Assembly: GCF_015352975.1 (NCBI RefSeq)
Contig: NZ_JACYIZ010000001.1
Span: 558,001 to 622,000 of the forward strand
Direction of reading: 5' to 3'
Length of the DNA: 64,000 nt
Origin: Aestuariimicrobium ganziense
GTDB lineage: Bacteria > Actinomycetota > Actinomycetes > Propionibacteriales > Propionibacteriaceae
Below are positions 40,147-49,447 of this stretch, piece by piece. Position numbers and translations under genes: made by a program. The notes under the pieces are model-generated. The model did not search any database. It was not told the DNA's origin and was given only the letters and a program-made list of their open reading frames with translations. Position 1 is the first letter of the stretch. Each line of letters begins with the position of its first letter.

Positions 40147-40152
40147 AGCCTA
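40147..40152 (-). promoter_or_regulatory. -10 hexamer, leaderless promoter of DUF4442 gene
   Basis: TAGGCT on the minus strand, seven bases before the ATG at 40139. Confidence 0.5.
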
Positions 40153-40205
40153 GTGGCTTGCCCCGACCTGCCGCGCCGGACGAGGGCGTGCGCTTGACTG
40201 GAACC

Positions 40206-41549
40206 ATGTCTGACGCGATCTCTCGTTTCCTGCAGGCCCAGCGCGAGGCTGGGGTCGAGTTCCACTCGCTGACGGTGGTGCGTGAAGGTGAGCCGCTGGT
40301 CGCCCTGGCCGCCGAACCATGGGGGCTTGAGCAGCAGTCGCTGATCTACTCGATGAGCAAGACCTTCACCTCGGCGGCCTTCGGCATCGCCTGGGACGAG
40401 GGCAAGCTCTCGCCCGACGACCTGCTGGTCGACCTGTTCAGCGACCTGGTGGACGACCGCGTCGGCCCCAAGGCACGCACCATCCGGCTGCGCGACTGCC
40501 TGGCCATGGCCTCAGGTCACACCACCGACACGATCACCCTGTTCCAGGGCCGCTGGGACGTCGGACCCGAGGGGTTGGGCGACTTCCTGCGCTGGGAGCC
40601 CGAGGGTGAGGTCGGGGTGACCTTCTGCTACAACCAGCTGTGCACCTATGCGGTGTCGGTGGCCATCTCGAAGGCGATGGGCAAGACCGTGCACGAGCTG
40701 ATCCGCGAGCGGGTGCTCGACCCGATGGGCGCGGGCCCGACCTACTGGAGCACCGACAGCGCCGGCAACTCCGCCGGCTACTCGGGCATGCACATCGCCC
40801 CGCGCGACCTTGCCAAGTTCATCGGCCTGCTCACCAATGACGGGGTGTACCAGGGTGAGCGGCTGCTGCCGCAGCGCTGGATCGAGGAGTACCCGATCCG
40901 CAAGGTCGCCACCACCGACGACCCAGGCGCCCCGGAGTGGACCAACGGCTACGGCTGGCAGGTCTGGCGCAACCGCGAGGGCCATCGCGCCGATGGTGCC
41001 TGCGGCCAGTACGGGCTGATGTGGCCCGAGGAGAAGCTCGCGGTGGTGATCACCAGTTCGACCGACTCGATGCAGGAGACCATCGACCAGGTCTTCGACA
41101 TCCTGCTGCCCGAGATCGACCAGTTGCAGGTGCCGGACGAGCCGGTGGTCGTCCCACCAGCGCTCGGCGCGATCGCCGAACCGGGTCAGGTCTGGGAGGG
41201 CACCGACGAGCGGGGTGGACGGCTGAGCCTGACCGCTGTCGAGAACGGCTGGGAGCTGCTGTGGGACGACGCGGACGGCGGCCAGCACCGACTGGGAGTT
41301 GGCCACGGCCACTGGGTCGAGGGCTCGATGACGTGGAGCCACGAACAGTACGGTGAGCGCATCGCGAAGGTGGCCTGCTCGGCGGCGGTGCAGGACGACG
41401 ACGCCATCGAAGTGCGGATCGCCTGCATCCAGACCCCGCACACCGCGATGCTGAGGCTCACCGACCAGGCCCGCATGACGTGGACGACCCAGCCGTTGGG
41501 GCGCGACACCATCGCTGCGATCTCGTTGCCGGCCGGCTGGGACGAGTGA
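40206..41549 (+). CDS. serine hydrolase (beta-lactamase/class C esterase family)
   Basis: The 447-residue protein has the penicillin-binding fold with SMSK (Ser49, Lys52) as the SxxK motif and a Tyr142 in TFCYNQL where YxN is expected. The third motif is replaced by GACGQYG. No signal peptide is visible, so it is probably cytosolic. The last roughly 110 residues form a separate beta-rich domain (GGRLSLTAVENGWELLW). The substrate is unknown. The next gene starts three bases later. Confidence 0.85.
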   Translation: MSDAISRFLQAQREAGVEFHSLTVVREGEPLVALAAEPWGLEQQSLIYSMSKTFTSAAFGIAWDEGKLSPDDLLVDLFSDLVDDRVGPKARTIRLRDCLAMASGHTTDTITLFQGRWDVGPEGLGDFLRWEPEGEVGVTFCYNQLCTYAVSVAISKAMGKTVHELIRERVLDPMGAGPTYWSTDSAGNSAGYSGMHIAPRDLAKFIGLLTNDGVYQGERLLPQRWIEEYPIRKVATTDDPGAPEWTNGYGWQVWRNREGHRADGACGQYGLMWPEEKLAVVITSSTDSMQETIDQVFDILLPEIDQLQVPDEPVVVPPALGAIAEPGQVWEGTDERGGRLSLTAVENGWELLWDDADGGQHRLGVGHGHWVEGSMTWSHEQYGERIAKVACSAAVQDDDAIEVRIACIQTPHTAMLRLTDQARMTWTTQPLGRDTIAAISLPAGWDE

Positions 41550-41551
41550 CC

Positions 41552-42694
41552 ATGCCGCACCTCGTCGAGCTGCACTCCCTGGAGGAGTTCGACCGGTGGC
41601 TGACGCATCGTCCGCCCAGGTCGTTGACCCGGGTGGCGTTGCAGGGCATCGACCTCAGTGAGCGCACCGAGGCGCTGGCGGGGGTGGCGGTCACCCGCAC
41701 GGTCTTCCTGGGCTGTGCCCTGACCGAGCAGGCCGAGGCCGATGTTCGTGCCCGGGGTGCTCTGGTCTTCCCCACGCTGCCCGACCTGCCGTTCAACCCG
41801 TATCGCAGCACGCTCTACGACGCCGAGGAACTCTATGCCGGGCTCGAGCACCGCTACGAGGACACGCTCGACGCGATGACCTATGCCTGGCAGCGTCGTC
41901 CCGGGGCGGCGTCGCTGGAACACACCCTGGCGATGACCCTGCACGACCATGCCATCAGCGACGCCCTCGACGAGTTGGCAGGCCCGCTCGGCCCGCAGAA
42001 CACGCTGGGCATCATGGGTGGCCACGCGGCGGCCCGCGGTTCGGAGTCGTACCGGGCCGCGGCCCACCTGGCGGCCCGGCTGACCGCGGCCGGGGCGACG
42101 GTGCTCACCGGTGGTGGTCCGGGTGCGATGGAGGCCGCGAACCTGGGCGCGGCGTTGGCTCGTCCGGGTCACGACGTCGACACCGCAGTGATTGACGCGG
42201 CCGTCGACGAACTGGCCACGGTGCCGAGCTTCCGGCCGCGCGCCGAGGGTGGCCAGGGGATCACCGCTTGGGCTCGCAAGGCGCTTGAGGTCAAGCACCG
42301 CTACGACGGTGAGGGCACCAGCGTCGGGGTGCCGACCTGGTTCTACGGTCACGAGCCCCCGAACGCGTTCGCCAGCCACATCGCCAAGTACTTCTCCAAC
42401 GCGCTGCGCGAGGACACCCTGCTGCAACGCTGCCGCGCCGGGATCATCTACCTGCCGGGGGCAGCAGGAACCGTGCAGGAGATCTTCCAGGCCGCCACCG
42501 GCAACTACTACGCGGCAGCCGACGTGGTGCCTGCGCCGATGGTGCTGGTTGGCGTCGAGCACTGGACGAGGACGCTGCCGGCCTGGCCACTGGTGCAGGG
42601 CCTGGCGCGCGGAAGGAGCATGGAGGCCCACGTCCACCTCGTGGACGACATCGAGCAGGCCGCTCAGGTGCTGGTGAACCGCCCTGCTCAGTGA
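41552..42694 (+). CDS. LOG family protein (Rossmann nucleotide-binding)
   Basis: The 380-residue protein has a C-terminal LOG domain (about 150-375) with GGHAAARGS, the TGGGPGAMEAAN motif and PGAAGTVQEIF, which stands for the usual PGGxGTxxE. LOG proteins of plants and bacteria hydrolyse nucleoside monophosphates to free bases; here one Gly is replaced by Ala. An N-terminal extension of about 140 residues includes a strand-helix region around FLGCALTEQAEADV. The ATG lies three bases after the serine hydrolase stop, so they form an operon. Confidence 0.82.
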   Translation: MPHLVELHSLEEFDRWLTHRPPRSLTRVALQGIDLSERTEALAGVAVTRTVFLGCALTEQAEADVRARGALVFPTLPDLPFNPYRSTLYDAEELYAGLEHRYEDTLDAMTYAWQRRPGAASLEHTLAMTLHDHAISDALDELAGPLGPQNTLGIMGGHAAARGSESYRAAAHLAARLTAAGATVLTGGGPGAMEAANLGAALARPGHDVDTAVIDAAVDELATVPSFRPRAEGGQGITAWARKALEVKHRYDGEGTSVGVPTWFYGHEPPNAFASHIAKYFSNALREDTLLQRCRAGIIYLPGAAGTVQEIFQAATGNYYAAADVVPAPMVLVGVEHWTRTLPAWPLVQGLARGRSMEAHVHLVDDIEQAAQVLVNRPAQ

Positions 42695-42757
42695 AACGGT
42701 GGACGAGCCCGCCCGGGCGCCCGCTGCTGGCGCAGGTCTGGTCGCTGCCGGCCGGGG

Positions 42758-43945
42758 TCAGTCCTCGTCAGTGGCGGCCAACTGGCCGCAGGCGCCGTCG
42801 ATCTCCTTGCCACGGGTGTCACGCAGGGTGGTCGGCACCCCCGCAGCGTTCAGGCGTCGGACGAACTCGTCCTGCACGGCCTTGTCAGAGGCGGTCCAGA
42901 TCGACCCGGGGGTGGGGTTGAGCGGGATCGGGTTGACGTGCACCCAGCCTCGTCCACGGGCGTTCAGCTTGCGTGCCAGCAGGTCGGCGCGCCAGGCGTG
43001 GTCGTTCATGTCCTTGATGAGGGCGTACTCGATCGAGACCCGACGACCGGTGGTGTCGAAGTAGCCGCGGGCAGCATCGAGTGCCTCGTCGACCTTCCAG
43101 CGCGAGTTCACCGGGATCAGCTCGTCGCGCAGTTCGTCGTCGGGGGCGTGCAACGACAGGGCGAAGGTGACCGGCAGGTCTTCGGCCGCCAGCTTGGTGA
43201 TGGCCGGCACCAGCCCGACGGTCGAGACCGTGATCCCGCGGGCACTCATGCCCAGCCCGTCGGGAGGGGCGGCGATCATCGTCCTCACGGCATGGACCAC
43301 CCGCTTGTAGTTGGCCAAAGGCTCACCCATGCCCATGAACACGATGTTCGACACCCGATCGGCGGAGTGGTCGTCGCGGCGCTTGCCGCCGAGCTCACCC
43401 CGGGCCACCACCTGGTTGGCCCGGACGACCTGGTCGACGATCTCGGCGCTCGACAGGTTGCGGGTCAGCCCGGCCTGCCCGGTGGCGCAGAACGGGCAGT
43501 TCATGCCGCAGCCGGCCTGGGAGCTGATGCACAGGGTGACCCGGCCGACGTAGCGCATCAGCACCGATTCGACCAGGGCGCCGTCGTGCAGCCGCCACAG
43601 GAACTTGATGGTGTCGCCCCGGTCGGTCTCGAGGCGGCGCACCTCGGTGAGCAGCGGCGGCAACAGGGCGCTGACCCACTCGTGGGAGTTGGCCGGCAGG
43701 TCGGTCATCGACGCCGGGTCGGACGAGTGGTGGGTGAAGTAGTGTGTGCTGAGCTGCTTGGCGCGGAACCGCGGCAGGCCCAGGTCGACGACCCGCTGCA
43801 CACGCTGGTCAGGGTCGAGGTCGGCCCAGTGCTCCGGCGGCATGCCGCGGGTCGGGCTGGCGAACTGCAGCAGTGGACGCCCTTCGGCGTCGACCTGTTG
43901 CTGCCAGCCCTCGGTACGGGGACGAACCTGGCGTCGGTCGGTCAC
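42758..43945 (-). CDS. rlmN: 23S rRNA (adenine(2503)-C(2))-methyltransferase
   Basis: RlmN is a radical-SAM enzyme that methylates C2 of A2503 in 23S rRNA and A37 of some tRNAs. The 395 residues contain the CxxxCxxC cluster motif in [11 protein letters not shown], the MGMGEPL segment and a C-terminal catalytic-Cys region ([17 protein letters not shown]). The start is one base past the cdsA stop, so it belongs to the frr-cdsA-rlmN operon. Confidence 0.97.
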   Translation of the reverse strand: MTDRRQVRPRTEGWQQQVDAEGRPLLQFASPTRGMPPEHWADLDPDQRVQRVVDLGLPRFRAKQLSTHYFTHHSSDPASMTDLPANSHEWVSALLPPLLTEVRRLETDRGDTIKFLWRLHDGALVESVLMRYVGRVTLCISSQAGCGMNCPFCATGQAGLTRNLSSAEIVDQVVRANQVVARGELGGKRRDDHSADRVSNIVFMGMGEPLANYKRVVHAVRTMIAAPPDGLGMSARGITVSTVGLVPAITKLAAEDLPVTFALSLHAPDDELRDELIPVNSRWKVDEALDAARGYFDTTGRRVSIEYALIKDMNDHAWRADLLARKLNARGRGWVHVNPIPLNPTPGSIWTASDKAVQDEFVRRLNAAGVPTTLRDTRGKEIDGACGQLAATDED

Positions 43946-43946
43946 G

Positions 43947-44837
43947 TCAGCCTCCCGGCACGAACAGGTACATCACGAACCAGGCGACAGGGGCGGCGAC
44001 CAGCAGCGAGTCGAGCCGGTCCATGATGCCGCCGTGGCCGGGCAGGAAGGAGGACATGTCCTTGATGCCGACGTCGCGCTTGATCAGGCTCTCGATCAGG
44101 TCACCGGCGGTGCCGAACGCGACCATCGCCGCACCGAGCACCAGCCCGACCCAGAACGAGACCTGCAGCAGCCAACTGGACAGGATCGCGCCAACGGCCA
44201 TGCCGCCGACCACCGAGCCGATGAAACCCTCCCAGGTCTTCTTCGGGCTGATCCTGGGCGCCAGCGGGGTTCGTCCGAACAACACTCCGACCGCGTAACC
44301 GAACACGTCGGAGGCGATCACGCACACCAGGAACGCGATGATCCGCTGCGGGCCGCGCTCACCGGCCAGCATCAGCGACACCGACGAGCCCAGCAGCGGG
44401 ATGTAGCCGACGATGAACACGCTGGCCGCGGCGTCCTTGACGAAGTTCTCCGGGCCCTTGAAGATCCGCCACACCAGCGTGGCCAGCACGGTCAGGCTGA
44501 GTGCTGCCAGCAGCAGGGTGTTGGAGCTCACTCCCCGTTCGGGGTGCTGTCCGGCGTAGTAGGAGCCGACCACGATCGTCCAGGTGCCGAGCACGATCGG
44601 GACGATGGCGGCATCCATGCCGACCCGCGACAGCGCCCTGGCGACCTCGACCGCACCGAGAGACAGGGCGGTGGCGACCAGCAGCACGAAGCCCCAGTGC
44701 CACCAGCCCAGCGTGGCGACGACCGCGCCGAACAGCAGCACGCCGACGATGATCGCTGCTGGCAGGTTGCGGCCGGCCCGCCCGCCCGGCTTGGGCGTGG
44801 CGGCGGTCGCTGTCGGCGCGATCGGTTCCTGACTCAT
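43947..44837 (-). CDS. cdsA: phosphatidate cytidylyltransferase
   Basis: CdsA makes CDP-diacylglycerol, the branch-point of phospholipid synthesis, in the inner membrane. The 296-residue protein has about eight hydrophobic segments, the [14 protein letters not shown] segment and the family signature running from [14 protein letters not shown] to [11 protein letters not shown]. frr lies upstream by 16 bp and rlmN downstream by one base. Confidence 0.96.
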   Translation of the reverse strand: MSQEPIAPTATAATPKPGGRAGRNLPAAIIVGVLLFGAVVATLGWWHWGFVLLVATALSLGAVEVARALSRVGMDAAIVPIVLGTWTIVVGSYYAGQHPERGVSSNTLLLAALSLTVLATLVWRIFKGPENFVKDAAASVFIVGYIPLLGSSVSLMLAGERGPQRIIAFLVCVIASDVFGYAVGVLFGRTPLAPRISPKKTWEGFIGSVVGGMAVGAILSSWLLQVSFWVGLVLGAAMVAFGTAGDLIESLIKRDVGIKDMSSFLPGHGGIMDRLDSLLVAAPVAWFVMYLFVPGG

Positions 44838-44853
44838 CTACGGTGCCGGCTGC

Positions 44854-45411
44854 TCAGACCTCGAGCAGTTCGGCTTCCTTGTTCTTCAGCACGTCGTCGA
44901 TCTGGTCGACGTACTTCTTGGTGACCGCGTCAAGGTGCTTCTCGGCGCGGGTCGCCTCGTCCTCGCCGATCTCCTTGTCCTTCTCGAGCTTCTTGATCTG
45001 GTCGATGGCGTGACGGCGCACGTTGCGCACCGCGACCCGGCCCTCCTCGGCCTTGTGGCGGGCCATCTTGATGTACTCCTTGCGGCGGTCCTCGGTCAGC
45101 GCCGGCATGATGCAGCGGATCACGTTGCCGTCGTTGGACGGGTTGACGCCCAGGTCGGAGTCGCGGATCGCCCGCTCGATCGCGTTCATCGCCGAACGGT
45201 CGAAGGGCTGGATCAGGATGGTGCGGGCCTCAGGGGTGCTGAAGGTGGCCAGCTGCTGCAGCGGCGTGGGTGCGCCGTAGTAGTCGGCCATCAGCTTGTT
45301 GAACATGGCCGGGTGGGCGCGTCCGGTCCGGATGCTCGCCAGGTCCTCCCCGGTGAACTCCACCGCACCCTTCATCTTCTTCTCGGTCTCGGCATTGATC
45401 TCGTTGATCAT
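44854..45411 (-). CDS. frr: ribosome recycling factor
   Basis: RRF splits post-termination ribosomes together with EF-G. The 185 residues form the usual three-helix bundle and beta/alpha domain, with TGRAHPAMFN, QPFDRSAMNAIERAI and ALTEDRRKEYIKMA. AAGGAAG precedes the ATG. The leader between pyrH and frr is filled with 16-bp tandem repeats. It probably forms one operon with pyrH, cdsA and rlmN. Confidence 0.97.
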   Translation of the reverse strand: MINEINAETEKKMKGAVEFTGEDLASIRTGRAHPAMFNKLMADYYGAPTPLQQLATFSTPEARTILIQPFDRSAMNAIERAIRDSDLGVNPSNDGNVIRCIMPALTEDRRKEYIKMARHKAEEGRVAVRNVRRHAIDQIKKLEKDKEIGEDEATRAEKHLDAVTKKYVDQIDDVLKNKEAELLEV

Positions 45412-45433
45412 GGTCGCTTCCTTGTCGGTCTGG

Positions 45434-45494
45434 GGTTCTGGTTCTGGGGGTTCTGGTTCTGGGGGTTCTGGTTCTGGGGGTTCTGGTTCTGGGG
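45434..45494. repeat. 16-bp tandem repeats in the pyrH-frr gap
   Basis: The unit GGGGGTTCTGGTTCTG (plus strand) is repeated about four times, with a slightly shorter first copy. On the transcribed strand it is a run of CAGAACC blocks within the frr leader, ending about 15 bases before the frr ribosome binding site. Confidence 0.9.
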
Positions 45495-45510
45495 GCCTGG
45501 TCTGGTGGGG

Positions 45511-46224
45511 TCAGGCGTGCACGCGGGTGCCGAGCTTCTCGCCGCTGGCGGCGCGGACGATGTTGCCGGGCACGTCGAGGTTGAAGAACAGCACGGGCAG
45601 GTTGTTGTCGCGGGCCAGGCTGATCGCCGCAGCATCGGCGATGCGCAGGTTGCGTGAGATGAACTCGTCGTAGGTCAACTCGTCGAACATCACCGCGTCG
45701 GCGTGCTTGTTGGGGTCGCGGTCGAAGACGCCGTCGGCGCCCTGCTTGGCGACCAGCAGCACCTCGGCGCCGATCTCGAGCGCGCGCTGGGCGGCCACGG
45801 TGTCGGTGGTGAAGTACGGCATGCCGGCGCCGGCACCGAAGATGACGACGCGCCCCTTCTCGAGGTGGCGCTCGGCGCGGCGGGGAATGTAGGGCTCGGC
45901 GACCTGACCCATGGTGATGGCGGTCTGCACCCGGGTGGCGACGCCGGCCTTCTCGAGGAAGTCCTGCAGGGCGAGGCAGTTCATGACGGTGCCCAGCATG
46001 CCCATGTAGTCGGCGCGGTCGCGGTCGATGCCCTGCTGCTGCAGTTCGGCTCCACGGAAGAAGTTGCCGCCACCGACCACGACGGCGACCTGGACGCCGC
46101 TGGTCGCGACCTCGGCGACCTGCTCGGCGATCGAACGGATCACGTTCGGGTCGACGCCGACCTTGCCGCCGCCGAACACCTCACCGGAGAGCTTCAGCAG
46201 GACACGCTTGTACGGACTGGCCAA
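45511..46224 (-). CDS. pyrH: UMP kinase
   Basis: PyrH phosphorylates UMP to UDP; it is a hexameric amino-acid-kinase-fold enzyme regulated by GTP and UTP. The 237-residue protein starts [18 protein letters not shown], with the conserved KLSGE motif and [11 protein letters not shown]. It contains [16 protein letters not shown] and [16 protein letters not shown] segments ([13 protein letters not shown]). The start codon is TTG, well supported by GAGGAG six bases upstream and by homology. It follows tsf after a hairpin. Confidence 0.97.
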   Translation of the reverse strand: MASPYKRVLLKLSGEVFGGGKVGVDPNVIRSIAEQVAEVATSGVQVAVVVGGGNFFRGAELQQQGIDRDRADYMGMLGTVMNCLALQDFLEKAGVATRVQTAITMGQVAEPYIPRRAERHLEKGRVVIFGAGAGMPYFTTDTVAAQRALEIGAEVLLVAKQGADGVFDRDPNKHADAVMFDELTYDEFISRNLRIADAAAISLARDNNLPVLFFNLDVPGNIVRAASGEKLGTRVHA

Positions 46225-46262
46225 CGAAGTCTCCTCGGGTCGCCATCAGTGCTGACATGCAA

Positions 46263-46292
46263 CATGCGCCGGGGATCACTCCCCGGCGCATG
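46263..46292 (-). terminator. hairpin terminator after tsf
   Basis: A 13-bp perfect stem (CATGCGCCGGGGA and its complement) with a TCAC loop lies 43 bp after the tsf stop and before pyrH. Confidence 0.7.
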
Positions 46293-46334
46293 CCACTCTA
46301 CTGTGCCTTGCTGTTGCCTTGCTCGTGAGCGCGA

Positions 46335-47147
46335 TCAGGCTCCGGCGGACAGGCGGGCGAAGCGGGTGATGGTGACGCCACCCTCCTCGAGCAGCTTGCC
46401 CACGGACTTCTTGTCGTCCGAGACGGCAGGCTGGTCGACCAGCACGACGTCCTTGAAGAAGCCACCCACACGTCCCTCGACGATCTTGGGCAGGGCGCCC
46501 TCGGGCTTGCCCTCCTCGCGGGCGGTGGCCTCGGCGATCCGGCGCTCGTTGTCGACCAGGTCGGCCGGCACGTCGTCGCGGGTCACGTACTGCGGGCTCA
46601 TCGCGGCGATCTGCAGCGCGACCGCGTGGACGAGCTCGGCGTTGTCGCCGGTGTACTCCACCAGCACGCCGACCTGCGGGGGCAGGTCCTGCGAGCGGCG
46701 ATGCAGGTAGGTGTGCACGTTGCCGTCGTAGTAGGTCGCGGCAGCCAGCTCGAGCTTCTCGCCGATCTTGGCGGCCAGCGCCTGGATGGTCTCGTCGACG
46801 GTCTGGCCCGAGGCGAGGGTGACCGCACCAGCGGCCTCCTTGCCGTCGACCTTGGCCTCGTTGACCGCGGTGGCGATCTCCTGGGCGAGGGCGACGAACT
46901 CGTCGTTCTTGGCGACGAAGTCGGTCTCGGCGCCCAGCTGGACGATCGCGTTGCCGGCAGCGGCGACCAGGCCGTTGCTGGCCTCGCGGTCGCTGCGCTT
47001 GGCGGCCTTGGACAGGCCGGTCACGCGGAGCACCTCGATCGCCTTGTCGAAATCGCCGTCGGCCTCAGTGAGGGCCTTCTTGGCGTCCATCATCCCGGCG
47101 CCGGTGGCGTCCCGGAGCTTCTTGACGTCAGCAGCGGTGATTGCCAT
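46335..47147 (-). CDS. tsf: elongation factor Ts
   Basis: EF-Ts is the nucleotide exchange factor for EF-Tu. The 270-residue protein starts [20 protein letters not shown], with the [12 protein letters not shown] motif and [12 protein letters not shown], followed by the two-part core. An ATG four codons upstream exists, but the family start is MAITAADV. It follows rpsB by 33 bp in the usual rpsB-tsf operon. Confidence 0.97.
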   Translation of the reverse strand: MAITAADVKKLRDATGAGMMDAKKALTEADGDFDKAIEVLRVTGLSKAAKRSDREASNGLVAAAGNAIVQLGAETDFVAKNDEFVALAQEIATAVNEAKVDGKEAAGAVTLASGQTVDETIQALAAKIGEKLELAAATYYDGNVHTYLHRRSQDLPPQVGVLVEYTGDNAELVHAVALQIAAMSPQYVTRDDVPADLVDNERRIAEATAREEGKPEGALPKIVEGRVGGFFKDVVLVDQPAVSDDKKSVGKLLEEGGVTITRFARLSAGA

Positions 47148-47180
47148 GGGGGAATCCAATCTCTCGTTCGTGGATCAGGG

Positions 47181-48164
47181 TCACTTGGACTCGTCGGCGG
47201 CCGGGGCCTCGACGGTCTCGCCGGCCTCGGCAGCCTCAGCGGCGGGGGCCTCGGTGGCCTCGGCGGCAGGAGCCTCGGCAGCGGGGGTCTCGGTGGCCTC
47301 GGCAGCCGGGGCCTCAGCCTCGACCTCGTCAGCAGCAGGCGCCTCAGCAGCAGCCTCGGCCGGGGCAGCCTCCTGGGCGGGGGCCTCGGCGGCGGAGGCA
47401 GCGTCCTGACCGGCCAGCAGCTCGCGCTCCCAGTCGGGCATGGGCTCGGCCTCTTCGCCCTCGGCGCCACGGCCCGAGCGAGCCATCAGGCCGTCGGCGG
47501 CGGCGTCGGCGATGATCCGGGTGAGCAGGGCCACCGAGCGGATCGCGTCGTCGTTGCCGGGGATCGGGAAGTCGACCTCGTCCGGGTCACAGTTGGTGTC
47601 GAGGATGCCAATCACCGGGATCCGCAGCTTGCGCGCCTCGTCGACGGCCAGGTGCTCCTTCTTGGTGTCGACGATCCACACCGCCTGGGGCACGCGCGAC
47701 ATGTCGCGGATACCGCCCAGGGTGCGGTCGAGCTTCTCGAGCTCACGCTTGAGGCCGAGGTTCTCCTTCTTGGTCAGGCCGCCGGAGGCCACGGTGTCGA
47801 GGTCCATGGCCTCGAGCTCCTTGAGGCGCTGCACGCGCTTGATGACGGTCTGGAAGTTGGTGAGCATGCCACCGAGCCAACGCTGGTTGACGTACGGCAT
47901 GCCGACGCGGGTGGCCTGCTCGGAGATGGCCTCCTGGGCCTGCTTCTTGGTGCCGACGAACAGCACCTGGCCGCCGCGCGAGACAGTCTCGCGGACGAAG
48001 GCGTAGGCCTTGTCGATGTAGCTCAGCGACTGCTGCAGGTCGATGATGTAGATGCCGTTGCGCTCGGTGAAGATGAACCGCTTCATCTTGGGGTTCCAAC
48101 GACGGGTCTGGTGCCCGAAGTGGACGCCGCTCTCGAGCAACTGGCGGGTGGTGACGACGGCCAT
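47181..48164 (-). CDS. rpsB: 30S ribosomal protein S2 with long acidic Ala/Glu tail
   Basis: S2 is the large body protein of the 30S subunit. The core (about 1-250) is standard: [30 protein letters not shown] and [10 protein letters not shown]. Beyond it runs a tail of about 80 residues that is mostly Ala, Glu, Pro and Thr in [19 protein letters not shown] repeats. Acidic tails on S2 are common in actinobacteria, but this one is long. AAAGGA precedes the ATG, and a small hairpin lies just upstream. Confidence 0.97.
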   Translation of the reverse strand: MAVVTTRQLLESGVHFGHQTRRWNPKMKRFIFTERNGIYIIDLQQSLSYIDKAYAFVRETVSRGGQVLFVGTKKQAQEAISEQATRVGMPYVNQRWLGGMLTNFQTVIKRVQRLKELEAMDLDTVASGGLTKKENLGLKRELEKLDRTLGGIRDMSRVPQAVWIVDTKKEHLAVDEARKLRIPVIGILDTNCDPDEVDFPIPGNDDAIRSVALLTRIIADAAADGLMARSGRGAEGEEAEPMPDWERELLAGQDAASAAEAPAQEAAPAEAAAEAPAADEVEAEAPAAEATETPAAEAPAAEATEAPAAEAAEAGETVEAPAADESK

Positions 48165-48481
48165 GGCCGGTCCTTTCGTGGTGGGCGTGGCACGGCCACG
48201 CCCCAGTCGGTTGCGTCGCGCCGAGGGCCCCGGCGCTGCCTCGTGCAGCAGCCTCACCGACCTCGGAAATCGCTTCCTCGGACCGCGGTGGGACTCATGC
48301 CTGCACTGTGTTAGTCGACGGTCGAGCCTGGGGCCCTTCCATCGCCGCAGGCGAGTCTAGTTCGCCGCGCCGGGGTGGCGCCAATCGGCGACTGTCCACA
48401 GGTGCGGGGCGGCTCGCAGTGTTGTCCACAGGCCCACAACCGCCTGACGCACGCCAGTGCCGCTCGTCCCAGAGTGTCGGC
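48165..48481. other. divergent gap between rpsB and the M23 peptidase gene
   Basis: No gene is seen in this 317-bp stretch. It holds the rpsB leader, with a 9-bp hairpin (GGGCGTGGC, ACG loop) at 48183-48203 just before the ribosome binding site, which could be an S2 autoregulatory structure. Near the other end CAGAGT (48470-48475) is placed six bases before the GTG of the peptidase gene. Confidence 0.5.
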
Positions 48482-49408
48482 GTGAGGAGTCCGTTGTCCA
48501 GATGGTTGGTCGTGGTGACCATCGTGCTCGCTGCGCAGCTGGGAGTGCCGCCCCCGGCCAGGGCGCAGGGGCTGACGCTGGAGCGTCCCGTCCCGGGAGC
48601 GGTGCTGCGGCCGTTCGACCCGCCGGACAAGGCGTGGGGAGCCGGCCATCGCGGGGTCGACCTCGACGCGTCACCGGGAGCGGTGGTGCGCGCTGCCGCC
48701 GCCGGCCGGGTGAGCCACGTCGGCACCATCGCCGGCACCGCGACGATCACCATCACCCACGACGAGCAGACCCGGCTGCGCACCACCTACCAGCCGGTGG
48801 TGGCGAGCGTCAGCCCCGACGACTGGGTCGAGTCGGGGCAGGTGATCGGACGCCTCGTCGGCCGCGAGCCCCATCCCGGGTTGCACTGGGGCCTGGTCAG
48901 GGGCGAGGAGTACCTCGACCCGTTGACGTGGCTGCTCGTCCCCGAGGTTCGCCTGCTGCCGGACGGCGCCCTTCCGTCGCCACCCCCGACGCTCGAGGTG
49001 TCGGTCAGCCCCGGCCTACCGTGGTCGTCGGCCACGGCGCGAGCCGCCGAGGGACCGATCACTTCGCCGTTCGGGATGCGTCGCCACCCGTTGCTGGGCA
49101 CGTGGCGGCTGCACGACGGTGTCGACATCGGTGCAGCCTGTGGCAGCCCGGCGAGGACGATCGCACCGGGACGGGTGGTGCTGGTGGAGCGGCACGTGGC
49201 CTACGGCATCCGCGTCGTTGTCGAGCATGCCGGAGGGCTGCGCACCGGATACACCCACCTGGCCAGGGCCACGGTCGCACCCGGACAGGTTCTGGCGGCT
49301 GGGCAGCGAGTCGGTGACGTCGGATCGACGGGATGGTCGACCGGCTGCCACCTGCACTTCATGGCTTGGCAGGACGGGCGGATCGTCGACCCGACACGGT
49401 GGGTGTGA
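48482..49408 (+). CDS. exported peptidase, two M23 (LytM) domains
   Basis: The 308-residue protein has a signal peptide (about 1-28, ending PPPARAQ) and two M23 domains. The second (about 190-308) keeps the zinc and catalytic residues in HDGVDIG and CHLHF. The first (about 35-155) has HRGVDLD and HTxHx-like LHWGLVRG, where one His of HxH is replaced by Gly, so it may be inactive. Such proteins cut peptidoglycan cross-bridges or activate amidases. The GTG at 48482 has a CAGAGT hexamer six bases before it. Position next to rpsB and xerC is conserved in actinobacteria. Confidence 0.85.
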   Translation: MRSPLSRWLVVVTIVLAAQLGVPPPARAQGLTLERPVPGAVLRPFDPPDKAWGAGHRGVDLDASPGAVVRAAAAGRVSHVGTIAGTATITITHDEQTRLRTTYQPVVASVSPDDWVESGQVIGRLVGREPHPGLHWGLVRGEEYLDPLTWLLVPEVRLLPDGALPSPPPTLEVSVSPGLPWSSATARAAEGPITSPFGMRRHPLLGTWRLHDGVDIGAACGSPARTIAPGRVVLVERHVAYGIRVVVEHAGGLRTGYTHLARATVAPGQVLAAGQRVGDVGSTGWSTGCHLHFMAWQDGRIVDPTRWV

Positions 49409-49447
49409 CCATGATCGGCCGTTCGCGGCCGCGTGCCCGCGACGGTC

